A DNA stretch of 6,895 bases, from NCBI GenBank assembly GCA_003246805.1, contig QKDG01000068.1:1-6895 (forward strand), in the 5' to 3' direction. Source of the stretch: Clostridia bacterium. GTDB taxonomy: Bacteria; Bacillota; Clostridia; Oscillospirales; Ruminococcaceae. The first letter of the stretch is position 1; the number at the start of each line of letters is the position of its first letter. A program made the position numbers and the translations under genes. The notes beneath the pieces are model-generated. The model saw only the letters and a list, made by a program, of their open reading frames with translations, did no database searches and was not told the DNA's origin. This document shows, one piece after another, positions 1 to 4,818 of the stretch.

Positions 1-892
1 TTAATATTTTGTTTACAATTTCATCGGTCATTCCTGGTAGCTGCATAAACTCATCATAGGTTGCTGTATTAATATTAACCAATTGTCCACCTAACTCAGT
101 TGTGGTAGTCACAAAAGTAGTTGTTGTAATTGTTGTTGTCTGGCTTGTTGTAGTTGTTGTTTGCGGTGTTGTAATCTCACCGACTGTTTCGCTCTGTTTT
201 GGTAGCCGTGATAAATCTACTTTAATAAAACCCTTGATATTATCGAAGGTTGACTCCCCAATTCCGTCAACAAGCATTATATCCGCTGTTTTATAAAAAA
301 ATCCAATTGTATTCCTATATTCTATTATAGAATTTGCTTTTGCTTCTCCTATTCCCTTTAACTGAATAAGCTCATCAAATTCTGCAAAATTTATATCAAG
401 GGGGAATACAACCAGGCTTGTTGTTTTAACTGTTGTAGTTGTTGTTGGAAAAGTAGTTTCTTGATTTGTGTTCGGTTGAGTATTTTCTGGTATAACTGCT
501 ACTGATTTTGTTGATGTTTCGGTATCTTCATCATTAATGTAAAGATATTTTATCAGCTTATCAAGGGTTTTTTCTCCTATTCCATCAATGTTTAAAAGCT
601 CATTCATATTTTTAAAGCCACTGTTTTTTATACGGTATTCAATCATAGCAGCTGCTGTTTTTTCTCCTATGCCATCAATTTCCATCAACTGCTCTTTCGT
701 GACTTTGTTTATATCCACAGGGAACTGGGCTGCGCTATCCCCTGCCGATATTAAAGTGCTGTTTTCTTCACCTGTAATAAAAATCACAGTTCCTTGCGAT
801 GTCGTATTTAAAGTTGTAACAACAAGATATACTGTAACTGCAAGTATAAAAAATGTTAACGCAAGCAAAAGCTTTTTATCCTTTGATTCCAT
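1..892 (-). CDS. ComEA-like membrane-anchored protein with repeated helix-hairpin-helix units (C-terminus cut by window edge)
   Basis: The reading frame opens at ATG 892-890 and is still open at base 2, giving 297 visible residues without a stop. AAGGTGAGAG lies just upstream as Shine-Dalgarno. Residues 1-7 are charged (MESKDKK) and about 8-28 form one hydrophobic segment, so the protein is probably anchored with its bulk outside the membrane. Two complete ComEA-type (HhH)2 units follow, at about 58-118 and 164-224, and a third begins at about 272 (VNINTATYDEFMQLPGM). The hairpins read IDGIGEKT (twice), LKGIGEAK and VDGIGEST. Linkers at about 119-163 and 225-271 are rich in threonine. ComEA proteins bind double-stranded DNA non-specifically at the surface during transformation, so DNA binding is likely. 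The usual Firmicutes ComEA has an SLBB domain and one (HhH)2 unit; here there is no room for SLBB before the first unit, and the units are multiplied. No comEC is visible, so a competence role is only inferred. The gene is divergent from dinB. Confidence 0.85.
   Translation of the reverse strand, partial: MESKDKKLLLALTFFILAVTVYLVVTTLNTTSQGTVIFITGEENSTLISAGDSAAQFPVDINKVTKEQLMEIDGIGEKTAAAMIEYRIKNSGFKNMNELLNIDGIGEKTLDKLIKYLYINDEDTETSTKSVAVIPENTQPNTNQETTFPTTTTTVKTTSLVVFPLDINFAEFDELIQLKGIGEAKANSIIEYRNTIGFFYKTADIMLVDGIGESTFDNIKGFIKVDLSRLPKQSETVGEITTPQTTTTTSQTTTITTTTFVTTTTELGGQLVNINTATYDEFMQLPGMTDEIVNKIL
101..175 (-). repeat. Low-complexity ACA/ACT tract coding the second Thr-rich linker
   Basis: On the minus strand this tract is a run of ACA, ACT and ACC codons, broken by a few Gln, Ser, Ile, Val, Phe and Pro codons. 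It codes about residues 240-265 of the ComEA-like protein. A shorter similar tract at about 418-450 codes the Thr run of the first linker. Thr-rich linkers are common in extracellular proteins of Ruminococcus-type Clostridia, where they act as flexible, possibly glycosylated spacers. The trinucleotide pattern could change length by slippage. Confidence 0.7.
568..679 (-). repeat. Pair of 22-base direct repeats coding the GIGE hairpins of the first HhH unit
   Basis: Bases 568-589 and 658-679 are identical except at one position and lie exactly 90 bases (30 codons) apart. On the minus strand each codes IDGIGEK, the hairpin of one HhH motif. They are internal to the ComEA-like gene. The near-identity at DNA level is greater than the protein motif requires, which fits duplication of a single HhH motif or homogenisation between the two copies. 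Confidence 0.7.
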
Positions 893-916
893 TCTCTCAC
901 CTTTTAAAAAATCATT

Positions 917-946
917 TTAATAAATTCAAAAAAAATTAATAAACAA
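917..946 (-). promoter_or_regulatory. Possible promoter of the ComEA-like gene
   Basis: On the minus strand TTGTTT (946-941) could be a -35 and TATTAA (922-917) a -10, with an 18-base spacer. This would put the start of transcription some 18 bases before the ATG, leaving room for the Shine-Dalgarno AAGGTGAG. The -10 is only a 4/6 match in AT-rich DNA, so the call is weak. Confidence 0.35.
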
Positions 947-952
947 ATGTTC
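941..952. promoter_or_regulatory. LexA-like box, one mismatch (upstream copy)
   Basis: AAACAAATGTTC on the plus strand, or GAACATTTGTTT on the minus strand, matches the Gram-positive LexA core GAAC-N4-GTTC at 7 of 8 fixed positions. A final T on the right half is tolerated in clostridial SOS boxes. It lies upstream of the dinB -35 and covers the proposed -35 of the divergent ComEA-like gene. Confidence 0.4.
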
Positions 953-961
953 TGAAAGCTA

Positions 962-990
962 TTTACAGATAGGAACGTTTGTGCTATAAT
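962..990 (+). promoter_or_regulatory. SigA-type promoter of dinB
   Basis: TTTACA (962-967) is the -35 and TATAAT (985-990) a perfect -10, with an optimal 17-base spacer. TG at 982-983 adds an extended -10. Transcription should start near 997, about 30 bases before the GTG start codon, just ahead of the perfect LexA box at 1002-1013. A strong promoter held down by a repressor is the usual design of SOS genes. Confidence 0.85.
973..984. promoter_or_regulatory. LexA-like box, one mismatch (in promoter spacer)
   Basis: GAACGTTTGTGC matches GAAC-N4-GTTC at 7 of 8 fixed positions. It lies between the -35 and -10 of dinB, where a bound repressor would block polymerase. Its centre is 29 bases from that of the perfect box and 32 from that of the upstream box, each about three helical turns. 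Confidence 0.35.
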
Positions 991-1001
991 ATGATTTGTT
1001 A

Positions 1002-1013
1002 GAACTGATGTTC
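1002..1013. promoter_or_regulatory. LexA (DinR) operator, SOS box
   Basis: GAACTGATGTTC is a perfect match to the Gram-positive SOS box core GAAC-N4-GTTC. It lies about 5-16 bases downstream of the predicted dinB transcription start and just before its Shine-Dalgarno. LexA binding here would block transcription until RecA-stimulated self-cleavage of LexA after DNA damage. The lexA gene is not in the window. Confidence 0.85.
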
Positions 1014-1030
1014 GAGGTGAGAATGTAGTG
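1014..1030 (+). promoter_or_regulatory. dinB ribosome binding site with overlapping start-stop codon pair
   Basis: GAGGTGAG (1014-1021) is the Shine-Dalgarno for GTG 1028. Between them ATG (1023-1025) is followed directly by the stop TAG (1026-1028), whose last base is the G of the GTG start. Initiation at this ATG would be a one-codon ORF in a different frame and could compete with dinB initiation. Confidence 0.55.
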
Positions 1031-2248
1031 AGAACCATTTTGCATTGTGATTTAAACAATTTTTTTGCATCTGTTGAATGTTTGATTAATCCTGAGCTTA
1101 AAAAACTCCCTGTTGCTGTATGTGGTAGCGTTGAAGAAAGGCGTGGGATTGTCCTTGCTAAAAATGATTTGGCAAAATCCATGGGAGTTGCAACTGCTGA
1201 ACCTATATGGCAGGCGCAACAAAAATGCAGGAATCTTGTTATAGTTCCACCACACTATGACCTTTATGAAGAATATTCAAGAAAAACCTATGAGGTTTAT
1301 ACAAGATTCACCGATAAGATTGAGCCTTTTGGAATTGATGAGTGCTGGCTTGATGTCAGCGGTTCAACAAGGCTTTTCGGCAATGGAGAAGATATTGCCT
1401 ATAAAATTAAAGAAACTGTAAAATCTGAAATCGGGCTGATGCTTTCTGCCGGAGTAAGCTTTAATAAAATATTTGCAAAGCTTGGCAGCGATATGAAAAA
1501 ACCCGATGCTGTTACCTGCATACCATTTGACAGCTTTAAAGAGAAAATATGGGGCTTGCAATGCTCTGAAATGATGGGCGTTGGCAGAGCAACAAATGCA
1601 AAGCTTAAAAAATATTCTATAAATACTATCGGCGAGCTTGCCGGAACTTCACCTGAATTTTTAACCCGCCTGCTTGGTGTAAATGGCCTTCATCTGTGGC
1701 AATTTGCAAACGGTATGGATATTTCAGAGGTTAATCATCAGAACTATAAGAGAGAAATTAAAAGTGTGGGGAACAGCACAACTACCTACAAGGATTTAAC
1801 CACAAATGAAGAAGTGTGGAAGGTTATGCTCGGCCTTTCTGTAACAGTGTGCGAACGGTTGCGTGCTGATAAATTATCAGCTAACGGAGTATCTATTACT
1901 ATAAAAACAGCTGACCTTTGCAGTAATGAATTTCAGGCACAGCTTACGTCGCCTATTCATACCTCATTGCATTTATGTGAGTCTGGTTTTGACTTGTTTA
2001 AAAACAACTTCAACTGGGATAAGAATATTCGTGCTGTTGGGATACGTGCCATTAATCTTTCAAGCAGTATTATTGAGAAACAGTTGAGCTTCCTTGAAGA
2101 CAACAAGCGAATTGAAAACTATGAAAAGCTTGAGGAAGTAAGCGATAAGCTAAAAAAAAGATTTGGTAGAAATATCATATATCCGCTTTCTTTACAAAAT
2201 GATATCAGCCTTATTTCTTCACAAAAAACAACACTCCCCACAAATTAG
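1028..2248 (+). CDS. dinB: DNA polymerase IV, Y-family translesion polymerase
   Basis: This 406-residue protein is a Y-family polymerase of normal length, which copies damaged DNA with low fidelity. The N-terminus MRTILHCDLNNFFASVE carries the metal ligand D8 and the predicted steric gate F13. D104-E105 in the GIDECWLDVSGS motif complete the catalytic acidic triad; the usual Ser of SIDE is Gly102 here. SAGVSFNKIFAKLGSD (140-155) is the palm/fingers signature and MMGVGRATNAKL (182-193) the thumb helix-hairpin-helix. The little finger follows. QLSFL (352-356) resembles the sliding-clamp motif QL[SD]LF and is followed by a coiled tail. The GTG start is chosen because the protein then begins exactly at the family N-terminus and GAGGTGAG (1014-1021) is well placed before it; ATG 1023 in another frame meets a stop at once. 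A consensus promoter and LexA box upstream indicate SOS control. It is divergent from the ComEA-like gene and convergent with ackA. Confidence 0.95.
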   Translation: MRTILHCDLNNFFASVECLINPELKKLPVAVCGSVEERRGIVLAKNDLAKSMGVATAEPIWQAQQKCRNLVIVPPHYDLYEEYSRKTYEVYTRFTDKIEPFGIDECWLDVSGSTRLFGNGEDIAYKIKETVKSEIGLMLSAGVSFNKIFAKLGSDMKKPDAVTCIPFDSFKEKIWGLQCSEMMGVGRATNAKLKKYSINTIGELAGTSPEFLTRLLGVNGLHLWQFANGMDISEVNHQNYKREIKSVGNSTTTYKDLTTNEEVWKVMLGLSVTVCERLRADKLSANGVSITIKTADLCSNEFQAQLTSPIHTSLHLCESGFDLFKNNFNWDKNIRAVGIRAINLSSSIIEKQLSFLEDNKRIENYEKLEEVSDKLKKRFGRNIIYPLSLQNDISLISSQKTTLPTN

Positions 2249-2256
2249 CAGGGAGT
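2220..2256 (-). terminator. Rho-independent terminator of ackA, overlapping the end of dinB
   Basis: On the minus strand ACTCCC (2256-2251) and GGGAGT (2238-2233) form a six-base stem with a 12-base loop, starting 10 bases after the ackA stop codon. GTTGTTTTTTG follows as a U-rich tail. The hairpin lies over the last codons and the stop of dinB. On the plus strand no T-run follows the stem, so it is not a good terminator for dinB. Confidence 0.55.
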
Positions 2257-2266
2257 AGTAAAATAG

Positions 2267-3466
2267 TTATTCTGAAATCAGTTTTAAAGTATCACGTGCA
2301 ATTAATAGCTCTTCATTTGTTGGAATAATCCAGCACTGAGTTGTTGAACCCTCAGCTGAAAGATTGCAAAGCTGTCCATTCATTTCTTTATTCAATTCAT
2401 TATCAATTTTTATACCCAAGAAATCCATATCTGCACAAACATCACGGCGCAAATCCCATGCGTTTTCACCGATACCACCAGTAAATATAACAGCGTCAAG
2501 GCCATTCATTACTGCTGAATATGCACCGATATATTTCTTTATCTGATATCTTTGAATTTCGATAGCAAGCTGAGCCCTTGGGTTACCCTCCTGGCTGGCA
2601 GCAGTTATTTCACGATTATCACTTGATACACCTGAAATTCCAAGGTAGCCTGATTCCTTATTAAGCAGATTGCTGATCTGACTTGCCGACATCTTCTCTT
2701 TTTGAGCAATAAAAGTTAATACTGACGGGTCAATGGCTCCCGAACGAGTACCCATAATCAAACCATCAAGAGGAGTAAATCCCATTGAAGTATCGATAGA
2801 TTTGCCACCATTAATACAGCAGATTGACGAGCCGTTTCCGAGATGACAGCTTACGATTTTAAGCTCTTCTATATTTTTGCCCATAAGATTTGCAAGTTCT
2901 CCTGAAACATATCTGTGCGATGTTCCGTGAAAACCGTATTTTCTTACACTATAATTTTCATAATATTTATATGGCAGGCCATACATGAATGCTCTTCTTG
3001 GCATTGTCTGATGAAATGATGTATCAAACACAACCACTTGTGGTACGCTTGCATCAAATACCTTTTTGCAAGCCCTTAAAGCAAGAACGTGTGCTGGGTT
3101 ATGAAGTGGTGCAAGATCAGAAATTGACTCTATCTTATCAATTACTTCGTCTGTTACAATAGTTGATTTTGTAAATAATTCAGCACCCTGAACTATTCTA
3201 TGTCCAACAGCTGCTATCTCACTCATATCAGTGATAACAGATGCTTCGCCTGTCGTCAGTACTTCAATCAACTTCTGAAAAGCCTCAGTATGTGTTTTAA
3301 AATCACAATCACTTGTGTAGCAACGGCCATCAAAGGTTTTGTGTGTTATCTTGCCGTCAATTCCTATTCTTTCACAATTTCCTTTTGCGATTACTTGTTC
3401 ATTGTTCATATCAATTAATTGATATTTTAGTGACGAACTTCCTGCATTGATTACCAGAATCCTCAT
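2267..3466 (-). CDS. ackA: Acetate kinase
   Basis: Acetate kinase interconverts acetate plus ATP with acetyl phosphate plus ADP in the cytoplasm; in fermenters it makes ATP from acetyl phosphate. The 399-residue protein shows the ASKHA-fold signatures: VINAGSSSLKY (5-15, with N7), GHRIVQG (88-94, with R90), VFDTSFH (146-152, with D148), YGFHGTSH (177-184, with H180), HLGNGSS (208-214), GTRSGAIDP (239-247, with R241), FTGGIGEN (328-335) and IPTNEE (381-386). These positions agree with the well-studied Methanosarcina enzyme to within one residue. The start is ATG 3466, eight bases after TGGAGG (3480-3475). A GTG 21 bases further upstream is in frame but would place the Shine-Dalgarno inside the coding region. 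The usual partner pta is not adjacent. The gene is divergent from tmcAL and convergent with dinB. Confidence 0.97.
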   Translation of the reverse strand: MRILVINAGSSSLKYQLIDMNNEQVIAKGNCERIGIDGKITHKTFDGRCYTSDCDFKTHTEAFQKLIEVLTTGEASVITDMSEIAAVGHRIVQGAELFTKSTIVTDEVIDKIESISDLAPLHNPAHVLALRACKKVFDASVPQVVVFDTSFHQTMPRRAFMYGLPYKYYENYSVRKYGFHGTSHRYVSGELANLMGKNIEELKIVSCHLGNGSSICCINGGKSIDTSMGFTPLDGLIMGTRSGAIDPSVLTFIAQKEKMSASQISNLLNKESGYLGISGVSSDNREITAASQEGNPRAQLAIEIQRYQIKKYIGAYSAVMNGLDAVIFTGGIGENAWDLRRDVCADMDFLGIKIDNELNKEMNGQLCNLSAEGSTTQCWIIPTNEELLIARDTLKLISE

Positions 3467-3480
3467 ATTTTTTTCCTCCA
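3467..3480 (-). promoter_or_regulatory. Ribosome binding site that fixes the ackA start
   Basis: TGGAGG (3480-3475 on the minus strand) stands eight bases before ATG 3466. It excludes the in-frame GTG at 3487, because translation from there would read through this site. Confidence 0.85.
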
Positions 3481-3487
3481 AATTCAC

Positions 3488-3516
3488 TTGACATATATTC
3501 CATTATTTTATATTAT
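3488..3516 (+). promoter_or_regulatory. SigA-type promoter of tmcAL
   Basis: TTGACA (3488-3493) is a perfect -35, followed by a 17-base spacer and TATTAT (3511-3516), a 5/6 match to the -10. Transcription should start near 3523, giving a leader of about 70 bases before the ATG. I see no clear riboswitch or attenuator in that short AT-rich leader. Confidence 0.75.
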
Positions 3517-3538
3517 TACAATAACGGGAAAAAATCAA
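3510..3538 (-). promoter_or_regulatory. Probable promoter of ackA, sharing its -10 with the tmcAL promoter
   Basis: On the minus strand TTGATT (3538-3533) is a 4/6 match to the -35, followed by a 17-base spacer and TAATAT (3515-3510), a 4/6 match to the -10. The -10 hexamer covers almost the same bases as that of the opposite tmcAL promoter. Transcription would start near 3503, about 37 bases before the ackA ATG. Confidence 0.45.
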
Positions 3539-3579
3539 GTACTTTCTAAAATTAGCGATAAAATTTCTTGTTTTTTGTT

Positions 3580-3594
3580 AAAAAAGGGGATAAT
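3580..3594 (+). promoter_or_regulatory. Ribosome binding site that fixes the tmcAL start
   Basis: AAGGGGA (3584-3590) lies four bases before ATG 3595. An in-frame TTG at 3568 would add nine residues and place this site inside the coding region. The product from ATG 3595 begins MKIAGIICEYNPFHNGH, the normal family N-terminus. Confidence 0.8.
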
Positions 3595-4782
3595 ATGAAG
3601 ATTGCAGGTATTATTTGTGAATATAACCCATTCCATAACGGTCATCTCTTTCAGCTTAAAGAGACTAAACAGCTTGGTGCAACTCATATTATTGCTGTTA
3701 TGAGCGGAAATGTTGTTCAGCGTGGGGATTTTGCTATTTTTGACAAACACAAACGTGCTGAAATTGCTGTAAAATGTGGGGCTGACCTTGTTGTCGAGCT
3801 TCCTGTTCCCTATTCAAGTGCTTCTGCCGAGTTGTTTTCAAAGGCTGCTGTTTATATTTTAGAGCAGCTTGGCGTTGTTGATATGCTGTCCTTCGGCTCA
3901 GAAAATGGGGACATCGACACACTGAAAAAAGCTGCACAGGCTTCAGAATCAGTGCTTAGCTCAAACAGAGTTTTTGAGCTTATTTCACAGGGCTTGTCGT
4001 ATCCATCTGCAATTGCAAAGGCTATCAGCGAAGGCTATGATAAAAGTATCTACGAGGTATTTAGCTCACCAAACAATACCCTTGGTATTGAATATATAAA
4101 AGCTTTGAATTTTTTTGAAAGCAAAATTCAACCTGTTACTATAACGAGAAATTCCGTTTCGCATGACAGTAATACTGAAATCGGAAAGTTCGCAAGTGCT
4201 TCTCTTCTAAGGAAATATATTAGTGAGAATAAAGAGATAGATTTCTTTGTTCCTGCTTCAACAAAAAATACTATAATTGATTTATCAGAAAGCAATGAAA
4301 TTACAAATATACGAAATATTGAAAAAATCATTATCTTTAAACTGCTGACAATGACAAAAAAAGAGCTTGATAATCTGCCTGAGGCTAACAACGGATTGTC
4401 TGACAGGCTGTATTCTGCTTTAAAAACCGCGACAACTTATCAGGAATTATTAGATAAAACAAAAACAAAATGCTTTACACTTGCAAGAATACGCAGGGTT
4501 ATATGCTATGCTGTTTTAGGAATAACAAGCGCTGATTTCAATGTGCTTCCGCCTTTTGCAAGGATACTTGCCTTTAACGATAAAGGCTGCGAAATAATGG
4601 CAGAAATGAAATCAAAATGCAAAATTCCCTATTCAACCTCGTTATCAGAGCTTTCAAAAAAATCTGAAACAGCAAAAAGATTTGCCACACTTGACGAAAA
4701 CACATCAAAAATATTTTCCCTTGCTGTTAATAATCAGTCATTCCGGAAAAATGAATATTCAGTAAAAGTTTCAAAACTATAA
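3595..4782 (+). CDS. tmcAL: tRNA(Met) cytidine acetate ligase (YlbM family)
   Basis: TmcAL makes N4-acetylcytidine at the wobble base C34 of elongator tRNA-Met. It uses ATP and free acetate through acetyl adenylate, unlike the acetyl-CoA-dependent TmcA of gamma-proteobacteria. The 395-residue protein is near the length of the Bacillus subtilis YlbM protein. It opens with a nucleotidyltransferase fold: EYNPFHNGH (9-17) holds the HxGH motif at H14-N-G-H17. MSGNVVQRGDFA (36-47), VELPVPYSSASAE (67-79) and FGSENGD (100-106) follow, then SPNNTLGIEYIKAL (158-171) and ASASLLRKYI (200-209). TLARIRRVICYAVLG (295-309) is a basic helix typical of the C-terminal half, probably tRNA-facing. The start is fixed by the Shine-Dalgarno at 3584. 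It is divergent from ackA, whose substrate acetate it shares, and convergent with gpmI. Older annotations name this family 'nucleotidyltransferase' or 'UPF0348'. Confidence 0.93.
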   Translation: MKIAGIICEYNPFHNGHLFQLKETKQLGATHIIAVMSGNVVQRGDFAIFDKHKRAEIAVKCGADLVVELPVPYSSASAELFSKAAVYILEQLGVVDMLSFGSENGDIDTLKKAAQASESVLSSNRVFELISQGLSYPSAIAKAISEGYDKSIYEVFSSPNNTLGIEYIKALNFFESKIQPVTITRNSVSHDSNTEIGKFASASLLRKYISENKEIDFFVPASTKNTIIDLSESNEITNIRNIEKIIIFKLLTMTKKELDNLPEANNGLSDRLYSALKTATTYQELLDKTKTKCFTLARIRRVICYAVLGITSADFNVLPPFARILAFNDKGCEIMAEMKSKCKIPYSTSLSELSKKSETAKRFATLDENTSKIFSLAVNNQSFRKNEYSVKVSKL

Positions 4783-4818
4783 AATCCCCCGTAAATTAAT
4801 ACGGAGGATTTACTTTTT
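4782..4818. terminator. Rho-independent terminator, probably bidirectional, between tmcAL and gpmI
   Basis: AAATCCCCCGTA (4782-4793) and TACGGAGGATTT (4800-4811) form a 12-pair stem with one C-A mismatch and a six-base loop. On the plus strand TTTTT (4814-4818) follows, ending tmcAL. On the minus strand the hairpin begins directly after the gpmI stop codon and is followed by TATAGTTTTG, so it can end gpmI too. The left arm starts in the tmcAL stop codon. Confidence 0.85.

Noticed and set aside
588..920. Plus-strand open frame of 110 codons opposite the ComEA-like gene
   Set aside because: It is antisense to a frame with clear HhH motifs, has no Shine-Dalgarno and no recognisable family; it is a coding shadow.
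1008..1028. Six-codon leader peptide (ATG TTC GAG GTG AGA ATG TAG) before dinB
   Set aside because: No Shine-Dalgarno precedes ATG 1008, which is only about 11 bases after the predicted transcription start, and no attenuator hairpin follows; only the ATG-TAG part was kept as a point of interest.
2271..2286. Small hairpin CTGA-AA-TCAG followed by TTTT as a dinB terminator
   Set aside because: The stem is only four bases and it lies in the last codons of ackA; too weak to call.
3523..3594. Riboswitch or attenuator in the tmcAL leader
   Set aside because: The leader is about 70 bases, AT-rich, and I could find no stable stem or known aptamer core.
3535..3937. Minus-strand open frames opposite the start of tmcAL
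   Set aside because: They lie over the conserved HxGH domain of TmcAL, show no family motifs and have low-complexity shadow composition.
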